NCBI RefSeq assembly: GCF_029433095.1
Contig: NZ_JARNTX010000001.1
Coordinates: 310,001-374,000 of the forward strand
From: Hymenobacter sp. YC55
GTDB taxonomy: Bacteria > Bacteroidota > Bacteroidia > Cytophagales > Hymenobacteraceae
Direction of reading: 5' to 3'
DNA: 64,000 nt
Both the position numbers and the translations under genes were made by a program. The notes beneath the pieces are model-generated. The model searched no databases and was not told the DNA's origin. It saw nothing but the letters and a program-made list of their open reading frames with translations. Positions 42,834 through 51,903 of this stretch are shown here, one piece after another; position 1 is the first letter of the stretch, and each line of letters starts with the position of its first letter.

Positions 42834-45800
42834 CTATCGCACCCGCACCACGCCGGCGCCGTTGTAGCTATGGTACTCGGCGTTATACATAGCATCGGCG
42901 CTAACGGGGCCGAGCTTGAACGTGCCTTTGCTGACGGCGCGGGCCAGGTAGTAGAACGACTTGGGCGTGGTATCGACGGTGGTGAAGAGGTTGATTCGGT
43001 CGTCGCGGACGTCAAGGTAGTCGGGTTGGGCGGCATTGGTGGCCCAGGTCAGGTCCCGTACGGCGCCGATGCGCGGGTTCTCGATTTCCAGACCAGCGGG
43101 CAGCAAGTCGGTGATGGCCACGTTCTTCACTTCCCCGGCACTTTGCGCCGACTGAATCGTGATTTTAACCACCACTAAGTCGTTCTGCTTGAACGACGTG
43201 GTGCCTACTGGCGCGCCGGTGCGGTCCAGGAACTGGCGGCGGACTTGCAGGTAGGCGTCCTCTTCGATTACCTGGCCGGTGGGACTGATGCCTTCCATTT
43301 CCCAGAAGTAATAGAGGCTGCCGCGCCCCTGCGTACGCAGGGCCAGCTTGTGGTTGGCCACGTTGTTTACCGTGAGGTCTTTGCCCGTGAAGTTGCCCAT
43401 GGCCTTACTATCAGACAGCAGCGAGGCCGTGACGGTGCTAGCGGCATTCTTCTTAGCCAGTTTGCCGAGAGCCAGCAGCGAGAAGGCGCGTTCCTGTGTA
43501 TTCAGCCACCTAGCCGATTTCACTTGGCGGCTGAGCTGGCGAGCCAGCACGTTTATCTGCGGGTTGGCGGGGTCGGCGGCGAGCAGGGCGTTGAGCACCA
43601 GGGCTTCGTCACGGATGGGGGAGGAGAATGAGCCGTCCAGCTCGCGGCCGGCCATGGTTTGGGTGCCGAAGCGGGTGGGCAAAGCTTCGCGGTAGCTGCG
43701 CTGGTTGCCGCCCACGGCAAAGGCGCAGGCCAGCACCCACCGCGAGTCTTCCGCCAGCAGCTTGCGGTTGGCTTTGTAGTAGTTGAGCGCCACTGGGTCA
43801 GGGCGGCCAGCGAGGGCTAGCACGTAGAGCGAGTAGGGAATTTCCTTTTTCGCCAGGGTAAGCTGCTGAATTACGCCGCCGGTCTGGATGATGTTGTAGG
43901 TATCGGTTTCGCGCTTTTTGGTGCGGGTTTCCAGGTAACGCAACACTCTATCGAGCACGCTCTTATTCACGGTGAAGCCGGCTTGTTGGGCTTCGAGCAG
44001 GAAGTGCGCGGCGTAAGCGGTGGCCCACCAGTTGTCGTAGTCGCCGCCGGGCCAGTAGCTAAGGCTGCCGTTGTACATCTGCTGCGACTCCACCTTGCGG
44101 ATGGCTTCTTGCACGTGGTAATTGGGGTTGAACAGGCCCGCCTTGCCCGTTTTTCCAGTTTTCTGCCCCAAAGACGCCGCCAAATCACCGTAGTACAACT
44201 GCGGGAAGGCCGCCGACACGGTTTGCTCCAAACAGCCATACGGGTATTGCAGCAGGTAGCGCAAATCCTTGGCAAACTCGGTCATCGGCGAGCGGCTCAC
44301 CACCAGCTGGCTCCGCATAGACGATGGCAGGAAGTCACTCGTCAGGTTCAGCTGCTGAGTCGCGCCGCCCGCCACCACGCCCGCCCCCGTGCGCTTCAGC
44401 AACGGCGAAGCGGGCCGGACGGGTAGCTCGATGGTTTCGGTGAAGGTGGCTCTATGGCCTTTACTGTTTTCACCATCATCTGGTCTAGGACCTTCAAACT
44501 GCTGTTTGACTGCAACAGTCATTTTGCTGTTGCCTACACCAGTAGCTACTACTCGGAAAGTGATTCTGTTCTCTTTAGACGGCAAAATCGAGAATAAGCC
44601 TTCGGGACTACCTGGCTTGGTAGTGTCAACAATTTTTAATGGTCCTTCAAGTTTTACATCGAAAGGACCGTAGATGCGGCGGTTCGTCGTATTCGTCAGC
44701 GTCACCGGCACGTCAATCGTGTCGCCGGGGCTGAGGAAGCGGGGGAGGGCCGTTGAAATAACTATCGGGTCGGCAACGCGCATGGTTTGTTCGGCGGAGC
44801 CGAAAGCGTCGTTCTTGTAGGCCACGGCCATGATGCGGACGGCGCCGCTGAACTGCGGCACGCGCAGCTTGTAGCGCACCAGGCCGCTGGCGTCGGCGGT
44901 GAGTACGCCGCTCCACTTAGCGAATAATTTCACCCGGCGCGAGGGTACGGGCGTGGTGCGGCGCGAGAGGTCGGAGGCATCACCCCCCGACGAGCTGGTA
45001 CCGAGTTCGGGCAGCAGGAAGGGGTACACGTCGTAGGCACTTACCTCGAGGGCGCGCTTTTGGTAAAAGTAGCCGTAGGGGTCGGGCGTGCGGTAATCCT
45101 TCATTTGCAGGATGCCTTCGTCCACCACAGCCAGCGTTACGTTGGCGTTGGGCGCGGTGCGTACTTCCACCGTCTGCCACACTTGCGAGCGGCTCAGCTC
45201 GGGCGCTTTGATGGCCACAGCCAGCTTGGCTTCCGGCTTTTCCACCACCAGCGGCACGAAGCCGCGGGCCACCGTAAGGGGTAGGCGGTTGTCGGTGATG
45301 GGACGGATGGCGGTGGCCGTCACGTAGATGTTGGGCACGTGTCCGCCCTGAATCGGGATGCTTACTTGGGCCGATTTCTCGTCTGTATTCACGTAAAAAT
45401 GGTCGAGCACCCGGTCCCGCTCCACGGTCACGAGGATGCGGCCGGGAAAGGGCGTTTTCAGCAGCAGGTTGGCCGTTTCGCCGGGCTGGTATTTCTCTTT
45501 GTCAGCCGCAATGGTCACCTCGCCCTCGTTGTTGACTTCGAAGGCGTTGCTTTGGGTGTCGCCGTAGCCGTAGGCGTACACCTGCTGCGCCACGTAGGTG
45601 TCGGCACCGGGCCGCGACACGCGCACTTCGTACTCGCCGGAGTAGCTGGCCGGGAAGCCTAGGCCGCTGGCACTGCCTTCCTTGCCCACCGATACGCGCT
45701 GGTCCATCACGGTTTCTTCGCGCCGCTGCGAGTTGTACACGTATCGGCCGCCCTGGCGCTCAATCACCGTTTCCCACAACAGGCGCACCACCTGCACGCG

Positions 45801-48383
45801 GGCCTCGGCGCTGGTGGGCTGCCCGGCCGGCGTGAGGGCCACCAGCTTAATCGGGATAACCTCGCGGGTTTCAAACATCTCGGGCAGGGTTTTCAGCCCG
45901 AACATCACCGCCTGCGTTTGCACCTCGAAGGTGGCGAGGCGGTTGACGGGCCTGCCGGTTTCGTCGAACACCGTGCAAAAGGCCGTGCCTTGCAGCGTGC
46001 CGAGGTCGGTGTAGTTGGGCACTTCGTAGGTAGCCGTGCCGCGGCCGGCGGCATCGGTGTTGCCTTCACGGGTGGTGTTCTCGAAGCGGCTCGCCAACGA
46101 CGACGTACCCGACTGGTTGCCGTAGCGCGTGCGGCGCAACTCGCCAGTGCTTAAGCTGAACGTGTAATCCTCGAATTTCTTGGGGGCGAAAGCCTTTTCC
46201 TTCAGTGCAAACTCCACCTCAAACTTGCGGTCGGCGGCCGGCGGACCGAATAGGTTTTGGGCCATAATCTGCGCGGAAACGGTCTGGCCGGGCTTCACGA
46301 CGGCGGGCGTGGCCTTCACCGTCACCTTCATGCGGTCCGGAATAAACTCTTCTACGCTCACCTGCCGCGAAGTCAGTAGCACGTCGTTGCCGGTTAGCAC
46401 TTCCATGGTGTAGGTGCCAGTCATGATGCTCGGCGGCAGAATAAAGTCGGCCTCGAAGCTTCCGGCCGCCGTCAGCTCCTTGCGCAGGCTGGCGTATTCC
46501 TTGCCGGAGGGCAGCAGCAGCCGAATCTTGACGGGCAGCTTGGCCACCGGGTTTTTCCAGTCCTCGGTCCGGATGATGGTGTTGCTGCGGATAGTGTCGC
46601 CGGGGCGGTACAGGTCCCGGTCGCCGTAGAGGAAGGCCTGGTAGCGGGCGGCGTTGGATTGCAGCCCGCCCACCTCGAACCGCGACGTCTCGACGCCGCT
46701 CCGGCCCAAGTCCAGGAACGTGAAATCCGACTCGCGCAGTGCCACAATCATACTCAGCGTGAAGCGCGAATTGGCGGTGGTTGTGTCGAATTTGGCTACG
46801 CCTTCCCGGTTGGTGACGCTGGTGCTAATTACCTGGTTGTTGGAGCTCACGAAGCGCACTTCCACCCCCGAAAGCGGCTTGGCCGTGCGGATGGAATTGG
46901 CAAACACCAGCGTGCTGCCGTTTTTGCCTTGCTTCACAATCATGCCGATATCCGACACCGATACCAGCTTGCTGACTTGCAGCCACTGCCGCTCGGTGTC
47001 CTGCACCTTCACCACGTACAGGCCCTTCAACCCGCCCGAAAACTCCAGGTCTTTCAAATCCAGGTTCAGCAGCCGCAGCCCCTGCGCCTTCGGCAGCCCG
47101 GCCACGGTGTAGCTCCGCTCGGTCAGCACGTTGCCTAGTTGTTCGATGTCGTAGTAGCGAAAGGAGCGGTCTACGTACTCGCCGTCTTCGCCTTCGCTCT
47201 CTTCCTCACTGTCTTCGTCGTATTGCGGATAGCCGTACTGCTGCTCGCCGCGCAGCAGCTGCTGAATGTTGTTGGCGTAGACTTTGGCAATGGTCACCTG
47301 CACCTTCTCCACCTCGTTGATGCGAATGCCGAGGTTGCGCGTACCCAACGCATCGAGGTACATGGCCTTGTCCTGACTGGCGAAGCTGATGGTGGGCTGC
47401 TCGGTCGCGAAGCTGACCGTTTCGGTGACGCTGCTGGCGAGTTGGCCGCCAAGCGCACCGGGCAATCCTTGCGCTAAACTTACCTGATACGTTTTTCCGG
47501 CCTCAAAACCACCTTTCAGCACGAAGCCGCTTTCCAACTCTTCCACCGAAAACGCCACCGCCGGCGACACCGTGAGGCCGGTTTGCAAATTCACCTCGCT
47601 CACCGGCTGGCTGGTCTGAATAGTGATGATGGGGTCGGCATTTTGCAGGCTGCCCACAATAGAGCGCACTTCCAGCGCCTGTTGGTCGGGCACCGGCACG
47701 CTAGTGGCGTACTCGCTCGTGGAAGCCCGGTCGCTGCCCACGGCACGCAGGCCCTGCGCCAGCGCCACGGTGAGTGGGCTGCCGGTCCTAACTTCCTGTG
47801 TAAGACTTACGCTCACGCTCTGACCCGGCTCGGCGCTACGCACCTCGAAGGCCACCGGCTGCCCGTCCTGCGTCACGCGGAGCAGAGGCTTGACGTCGGA
47901 GGGGCGCACGCTGTAGTTGAAGGGTAGCTCTAGGCGCATTTCGGCGGTGCCGGCAGCCCGCGTCGAGCGGCCCCAAAAGGCCTGCGGTTCGTTTAGCGCC
48001 AGAAACGGCGTGTGAAACTTGCGGCGGTTTTCGGGTAGCGCCAGTTTCTGCTTGCCGCTTGGCAGCGTGGCCGGCTGTAGCTCCGCCTTAAACGTGGTGC
48101 TCGGCCGAAACGGCGTCAGGGGCGAAAACACCAGTTCTCGGTCGGAAGTCCACTTGAACTTGCCGCGCATGGCCGGCTGGAATTTCACGTACTGCACCGT
48201 ATCCCACCGGTTCTGCTGCGCCTTGTCCATCACGGCTTCATCGAAGAGAAACACTAGGTTCTGCTGCGGGTCGATTTCCTCGCCGTCGGGGCTAGTGGCG
48301 GTATCAGTGCCAGGCTTCGAGCAAGCCCATAGCAAAGCCAGCAGCACCAGCAGCGGCAGGCGAGAAAGGGTACGGAACAACAT
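42834..48383 (-). CDS. Bacterial alpha-2-macroglobulin lipoprotein (YfhM-like)
   Basis: 1849 residues. The lipoprotein signal ends at LLALLWACS (lipobox about residue 21), so it is anchored on the inner or outer membrane facing the periplasm. It follows the A2M layout: MG-type beta domains, an A2M_N part around residue 600-690 (YRPGDTIRSNTIIRTEDW), bait-like region, and the A2M domain at about 1210-1260 (VRYKLRVPQFSGAVRIMAVA). The thioester motif is intact as Cys1384-L-E-Gln1387 in YPYGCLEQTVS of the helical thioester domain. Family proteins trap attacking proteases and work with PBP1C to repair damaged wall. An acidic insertion EDSEEESEGEDGEY near residue 395 is unusual. Confidence 0.94.
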   Translation of the reverse strand: MLFRTLSRLPLLVLLALLWACSKPGTDTATSPDGEEIDPQQNLVFLFDEAVMDKAQQNRWDTVQYVKFQPAMRGKFKWTSDRELVFSPLTPFRPSTTFKAELQPATLPSGKQKLALPENRRKFHTPFLALNEPQAFWGRSTRAAGTAEMRLELPFNYSVRPSDVKPLLRVTQDGQPVAFEVRSAEPGQSVSVSLTQEVRTGSPLTVALAQGLRAVGSDRASTSEYATSVPVPDQQALEVRSIVGSLQNADPIITIQTSQPVSEVNLQTGLTVSPAVAFSVEELESGFVLKGGFEAGKTYQVSLAQGLPGALGGQLASSVTETVSFATEQPTISFASQDKAMYLDALGTRNLGIRINEVEKVQVTIAKVYANNIQQLLRGEQQYGYPQYDEDSEEESEGEDGEYVDRSFRYYDIEQLGNVLTERSYTVAGLPKAQGLRLLNLDLKDLEFSGGLKGLYVVKVQDTERQWLQVSKLVSVSDIGMIVKQGKNGSTLVFANSIRTAKPLSGVEVRFVSSNNQVISTSVTNREGVAKFDTTTANSRFTLSMIVALRESDFTFLDLGRSGVETSRFEVGGLQSNAARYQAFLYGDRDLYRPGDTIRSNTIIRTEDWKNPVAKLPVKIRLLLPSGKEYASLRKELTAAGSFEADFILPPSIMTGTYTMEVLTGNDVLLTSRQVSVEEFIPDRMKVTVKATPAVVKPGQTVSAQIMAQNLFGPPAADRKFEVEFALKEKAFAPKKFEDYTFSLSTGELRRTRYGNQSGTSSLASRFENTTREGNTDAAGRGTATYEVPNYTDLGTLQGTAFCTVFDETGRPVNRLATFEVQTQAVMFGLKTLPEMFETREVIPIKLVALTPAGQPTSAEARVQVVRLLWETVIERQGGRYVYNSQRREETVMDQRVSVGKEGSASGLGFPASYSGEYEVRVSRPGADTYVAQQVYAYGYGDTQSNAFEVNNEGEVTIAADKEKYQPGETANLLLKTPFPGRILVTVERDRVLDHFYVNTDEKSAQVSIPIQGGHVPNIYVTATAIRPITDNRLPLTVARGFVPLVVEKPEAKLAVAIKAPELSRSQVWQTVEVRTAPNANVTLAVVDEGILQMKDYRTPDPYGYFYQKRALEVSAYDVYPFLLPELGTSSSGGDASDLSRRTTPVPSRRVKLFAKWSGVLTADASGLVRYKLRVPQFSGAVRIMAVAYKNDAFGSAEQTMRVADPIVISTALPRFLSPGDTIDVPVTLTNTTNRRIYGPFDVKLEGPLKIVDTTKPGSPEGLFSILPSKENRITFRVVATGVGNSKMTVAVKQQFEGPRPDDGENSKGHRATFTETIELPVRPASPLLKRTGAGVVAGGATQQLNLTSDFLPSSMRSQLVVSRSPMTEFAKDLRYLLQYPYGCLEQTVSAAFPQLYYGDLAASLGQKTGKTGKAGLFNPNYHVQEAIRKVESQQMYNGSLSYWPGGDYDNWWATAYAAHFLLEAQQAGFTVNKSVLDRVLRYLETRTKKRETDTYNIIQTGGVIQQLTLAKKEIPYSLYVLALAGRPDPVALNYYKANRKLLAEDSRWVLACAFAVGGNQRSYREALPTRFGTQTMAGRELDGSFSSPIRDEALVLNALLAADPANPQINVLARQLSRQVKSARWLNTQERAFSLLALGKLAKKNAASTVTASLLSDSKAMGNFTGKDLTVNNVANHKLALRTQGRGSLYYFWEMEGISPTGQVIEEDAYLQVRRQFLDRTGAPVGTTSFKQNDLVVVKITIQSAQSAGEVKNVAITDLLPAGLEIENPRIGAVRDLTWATNAAQPDYLDVRDDRINLFTTVDTTPKSFYYLARAVSKGTFKLGPVSADAMYNAEYHSYNGAGVVRVR

Positions 48384-48499
48384 GATAGGGAGGAGCTTGA
48401 AAAGACGCCGGAAGGTATAGAAAAACGTGCTTCCTGCTATATTTTATATAGGTTTAAAGGCAATAATTAATCTGTAGCGCCTACTACTTTACCATAAGA

Positions 48500-48826
48500 A
48501 TGAACCGTTTGCTTGCCATTCAGAAGTTAGTCTATGATATGCGCTGCCAAATCAGGCTTAAGGTTTATAACGAAGACTATATAACTGACTGGAAAGGTGG
48601 GTTTGGCTTGCCCGTAGAAGACTATATTGAGGTTTCGGGACCGGAAAGAATTAGTGATGTAGAGTGGATAGAACTCGACCCTGTTGTGGTGACGCCGATA
48701 GGTAGGCTAGTACCACCTAAATTGGAGGTCATTACTGATGAGATTATAGAGGTATTAAGTAATGTCGGTATTGGATATGAAACAACGAATGGAATAATCA
48801 GAGTCTATGGTCAGCAGCTACAGTGA
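48500..48826 (+). CDS. Hypothetical small protein
   Basis: 108 residues, cytosolic, no recognised family. The N-terminal half is basic/aromatic (RLLAIQKLVYDMRCQIRLKV), then YIEVSGPERISDVEWIELDP and an end rich in Ile, Val and Glu. The composition is AT-richer than its neighbours, which may point to recent arrival. It is divergent from the alpha-2-macroglobulin gene and stops just before a MITE-like element. Confidence 0.5.
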   Translation: MNRLLAIQKLVYDMRCQIRLKVYNEDYITDWKGGFGLPVEDYIEVSGPERISDVEWIELDPVVVTPIGRLVPPKLEVITDEIIEVLSNVGIGYETTNGIIRVYGQQLQ

Positions 48827-48863
48827 GTAGCAAAATGCTGGATTAAATATCCTTTTTCCCCAA

Positions 48864-49040
48864 CTGGCGCGAGTTTAACGTAGCGTAACTCGTGACCAGC
48901 CTGTGATGTGGAGCTTGTAGCTCCACTGCCGCGTGAGCGGCAAGAAGGTCCCGCACCGTTCACACAGCCTGTTCTGGTGGGCGAGTTGAAAATTCGCGAC
49001 ATGATTTGTCACGAGTTACGCTACGCTAAACTCGCGCCAG
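48864..49040. mobile_element. 177-base MITE-like element with 32-base inverted ends
   Basis: CTGGCGCGAGTTTAACGTAG to 48895 matches the reverse complement of 49009-49040 with a single mismatch. Inside are further small stems such as GTGGAGCT-TGT-AGCTCCAC and GCCGC-GTGA-GCGGC. No protein is encoded. I see no target-site duplication with certainty. Confidence 0.7.
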
Positions 49041-49047
49041 TGACACG

Positions 49048-49644
49048 CTACACCCCCTCAAACACCTCCGTCCACTCAATACCAACTTCTGGCAGCATGT
49101 AGACTGTTACGGGGCCGGGCGTGTAGAACTCACCGCGCACCTGGTAGCGGCCTTCGTGCAGCACGTACACGGTAATGCTCTTTTCGCCGGGCGACACAAT
49201 CCAGTATTCCGGCACTTCATTTTCCTCGTAGAGGTCGAACTTCTCTTTGGTGTCGCGGGCAAGGTTGCCGGGGCTCAGGATTTCGATAATCCAGTTGGGC
49301 GCGCCTACGCAGCCTTTCTCGTCCAGCTTGGCCGGGTCGCACACCACGCAGATATCGGGCTGCACAACCGTTGTAATCTGCGCGTCGCCGTTGGCCGACG
49401 TGGTAGTCAGGCGCACATCAAACGGCGCGTGAAAAACCTCACAGCTTCGGTCGGTCAAGTTCGCGTAGATCGTGCCCATCAGACGACTGGAAATCCGCTG
49501 GTGTACCACGCGTGGGGCTGGGCTCATCGGGCGGATTTTGCCCTTGATAAGTTCTACCCATTCTGTTAGCTGCCACGTTAGGTAGTCGGCGTAGGTATAG
49601 CTTTTGGTAAGGTCGAGCTGGGAGAGGCTGGTGATAGGTGGCAT
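49048..49644 (-). CDS. Uma2-family (DUF820) endonuclease-fold protein
   Basis: 198 residues, PD-(D/E)xK superfamily. Marks are YTYADYLTWQLTEWVELIKGKI and the APRVVHQRISSRLMGTI segment, the Asp in VVQPDICVVCD, the Glu in APNWIIEILSPGN and the closing RDTKEKFDLYEENEVPEYWIV. Uma2 proteins are abundant in Hymenobacter-like and cyanobacterial genomes. Nuclease activity is inferred from the fold, the physiological role is unknown. The stop codon lies eight bases from a MITE-like element and the start is divergent from a hydrolase gene 67 bases away. Confidence 0.88.
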   Translation of the reverse strand: MPPITSLSQLDLTKSYTYADYLTWQLTEWVELIKGKIRPMSPAPRVVHQRISSRLMGTIYANLTDRSCEVFHAPFDVRLTTTSANGDAQITTVVQPDICVVCDPAKLDEKGCVGAPNWIIEILSPGNLARDTKEKFDLYEENEVPEYWIVSPGEKSITVYVLHEGRYQVRGEFYTPGPVTVYMLPEVGIEWTEVFEGV

Positions 49645-49711
49645 AAAGGCAGGCGTTGGCGTACACAGGTAAAGATACGCGAAGCACTTACTTTCGACGC
49701 CCCTTCAGCTT

Positions 49712-50260
49712 ATGCCTTCCACCATCATCCTCACTGTGCCCGGCTTGGGCAACTCTAGCCCCAACCACTGGCAAACCCATTGGGAGCAACACTATGGCTG
49801 TCAACGGGTAGAGCAACACAACTGGGACCAGCCCGTCCAAGCCGATTGGGTGCAGACGCTTGATGCGGCGGTAGCAACTGCTGGCCCCCATGTGGTGCTG
49901 GCGGCGCACAGTCTGGCTTGTGCTACCATTGCGCACTGGGCGGCTACCACACAACACCGCATAGCCGGTGCCCTACTAGTAGCTCCCGCCGATGTAGACC
50001 GGCCCGACTTTCCGCCAGAAGTCACGGGGTTTCGGCCTATGCCCCTGGCGCCGCTGCCGTTTCCAAGTATTGTGGTGGCCAGCACCAACGACGAGTATGT
50101 AACGCTGGCACGGGCGCAGCAATTTGCCGAGGCATGGGGCAGCTGGCTAGTGAACGTGGGGGCGCTAGGTCACATCAATTCTGAAACTAACCTAGGTCTA
50201 TGGCCGGAAGGACACGCGCTGCTGATGGATTTGGTGGCACGTGCATCTTCGCAGAGGTAA
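49712..50260 (+). CDS. RBBP9/YdeN-type serine hydrolase
   Basis: 182 residues, cytosolic. The fold and residues are those of the small RBBP9-like alpha/beta hydrolases: IILTVPGLGNSSPNHWQTHWE, the nucleophile Ser in VLAAHSLACATIAHW, the acid in ASTNDEYVTL and the His in GALGHINSET. The family is widespread; natural substrates are unclear, and serine hydrolase activity is established only for some members. It is followed by a palindromic repeat and then convergent proA. Confidence 0.85.
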   Translation: MPSTIILTVPGLGNSSPNHWQTHWEQHYGCQRVEQHNWDQPVQADWVQTLDAAVATAGPHVVLAAHSLACATIAHWAATTQHRIAGALLVAPADVDRPDFPPEVTGFRPMPLAPLPFPSIVVASTNDEYVTLARAQQFAEAWGSWLVNVGALGHINSETNLGLWPEGHALLMDLVARASSQR

Positions 50261-50303
50261 GAACATTTTTGCCATTGTAAATTTTGCGCCTTCGACGATA
50301 CTA

Positions 50304-50414
50304 CCGCATGCTGAGCGCAGCCGAAGCATCTCGCGTGCTGACGTTGTGATGGTGTATGATTTTACCACACTAGCGAGATGCTTCGGCTTCGTTGCACTGC
50401 GCTCAGCATGACGG
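50304..50414. repeat. Palindromic repeat, GTCATGCTGAGC family, copy 2
   Basis: It opens with CCGCATGCTGAGCGCAGCC and closes with CTGCGCTCAGCATGACGG. The left 44 bases (50307-50350) are the exact reverse complement of 51831-51874 in copy 3. It lies between the 3' ends of the hydrolase and proA genes. Confidence 0.9.
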
Positions 50415-50436
50415 TCGTGGTTTGTAAAGGTGGCTT

Positions 50437-51687
50437 TTAGCTAGGACGCACCTGCCCATTGCCGCGCACCAGCCACTTGTAGCTGGTGAGTTCCTCTAGG
50501 CCCATGGGGCCGCGGGCGTGGAGCTTTTGGGTGCTGATACCGATTTCGGCGCCGAGGCCAAACTGGCCGCCGTCGGTGAAGGCGGTGGAGGCGTTGGCGT
50601 ACACGGCGGCGGCGTCCACGCTGTTGAGGAACTGCTCGATGTGCGCGGCGTCCTCGGAAACTATGGCCTCGCTGTGCTTGGAGCTGTGGGCAGCAATATG
50701 GGTAAGGGCTTCGTCGAGGCTGGCTACTGTTTTGATGGCCATTCGCAGCGATAGAAACTCGGTGCCGAAGTGCTCGGGTGCGGCTGGTTGCAGGAGCTGG
50801 CTGGGGTACAGGCCGCGCAGGGCGGCGTAGGCGGGTTCGTCGGCGTAGAGGGTCACGTTGGCTTGGGCCAGGGGAGCGGCCAGCGCGGGCAAGTCAATCA
50901 GGCGGGCTTCGTGCAGCAGCAGGCAATCGAGGGAGTTGCAGACGCTCACGCGGCGGGTTTTGGCGTTGGCGATGATGGCGCGGCCTTTGGCGAGGTCGGC
51001 GGTTTCATCGAAGTAGGTGTGCACGATGCCCGCGCCGGTTTCGATGACGGGGACCTTAGCGTTTTGGCGCACGTACTCAATCAGGCCTTGGCTGCCGCGC
51101 GGAATAAGCACGTCCACGTAGCCGACGGCCTTAAGCAGGGCTTCCGTGGCCTGGCGGTCGGGGGGGAGCAGGGTGGCACAGTAGGGGAGCAGGTCGTGGC
51201 GGCACAACACCTCGTGAATGACGGAAATAATGGCTTCATTGGAGAAACTGGCGTCGCTGCCGCCTTTCAGCAAGCACGCATTGCCGGTCTTCAAGCATAG
51301 CGCTACCACATCGAAGGTCACGTTGGGGCGAGCTTCGTAAATGACGCCGACTACGCCAAGTGGCACCCGGACTTTGGAAATGTGCAGGCCGTTGGGCAGC
51401 TCCTGTTCCAGCAACACCTTGCCTAGCGGAGAAGGCAGAGCCGCCACGCTTTCTATGTCTTGCGCAATACTTTCGAGGCGCGCGGCGGTGAGTTGCAGCC
51501 GGTCGTAGTTGGGGTTTTCGGGGGCCATACGGGCCAAGTCTTTCTCGTTTTCACGGAGCAGAAACGGCGTCTGCGCCACGGCGGTGGCCGCCAGGTCGAG
51601 CAGGAGCGCGTTTACCTTCTCAGGGGGCAACAGGGCGAGGCTCCGGCTGGCAGTTTGCGTGGCTTGAAAACTGACTTGTAAATCCAT
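50437..51687 (-). CDS. proA: Gamma-glutamyl phosphate reductase
   Basis: NADPH-dependent reduction of gamma-glutamyl phosphate to glutamate 5-semialdehyde, the second step of proline synthesis, cytosolic; 416 residues. ALDH-like fold with [55 protein letters not shown] and the catalytic Cys in [19 protein letters not shown]; the C-terminal [20 protein letters not shown] is diagnostic. It is downstream of proB on the same strand with 216 bases between them, which contain repeat copy 3. If transcribed together, the repeat lies inside the transcript. Confidence 0.96.
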   Translation of the reverse strand: MDLQVSFQATQTASRSLALLPPEKVNALLLDLAATAVAQTPFLLRENEKDLARMAPENPNYDRLQLTAARLESIAQDIESVAALPSPLGKVLLEQELPNGLHISKVRVPLGVVGVIYEARPNVTFDVVALCLKTGNACLLKGGSDASFSNEAIISVIHEVLCRHDLLPYCATLLPPDRQATEALLKAVGYVDVLIPRGSQGLIEYVRQNAKVPVIETGAGIVHTYFDETADLAKGRAIIANAKTRRVSVCNSLDCLLLHEARLIDLPALAAPLAQANVTLYADEPAYAALRGLYPSQLLQPAAPEHFGTEFLSLRMAIKTVASLDEALTHIAAHSSKHSEAIVSEDAAHIEQFLNSVDAAAVYANASTAFTDGGQFGLGAEIGISTQKLHARGPMGLEELTSYKWLVRGNGQVRPS

Positions 51688-51766
51688 AGCGGAAAGGTCG
51701 GGAGAAGATGCGGCTGCTTGGCTGATAGCCTACAGGATAGATAGTGCTTTACAGTCTAATCAAAGG

Positions 51767-51876
51767 GTCATGCTGAGCGAAGCCGGAGGCGTAGTCGAAG
51801 CATCTCGCTAGTGTAGTAAACTCAGTTACTATCACAACGTCAGCACGCGAGATGCTTCGGCTGCGCTCAGCATGAC
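51767..51876. repeat. Palindromic repeat, GTCATGCTGAGC family, copy 3
   Basis: Ends GTCATGCTGAGCG and CGCTCAGCATGAC form the outer inverted repeat. The core GAAGCATCTCGCTAGTGT is shared with copies 1 and 2. It lies between proB and proA, where it could form a large hairpin in the messenger. Confidence 0.9.
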
Positions 51877-51903
51877 GGTGTGTGGAGCGACTAGCCATAT
51901 ACT

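Noticed and set aside
46654..47138. Several 110-160-codon open frames opposite the alpha-2-macroglobulin gene
   Set aside because: Shadows in a long GC-rich gene; no start context, neighbours or domains.
48864..49040. Element considered as an insertion sequence
   Set aside because: No transposase reading frame; at 177 bases only a MITE-like or repeat element is possible.
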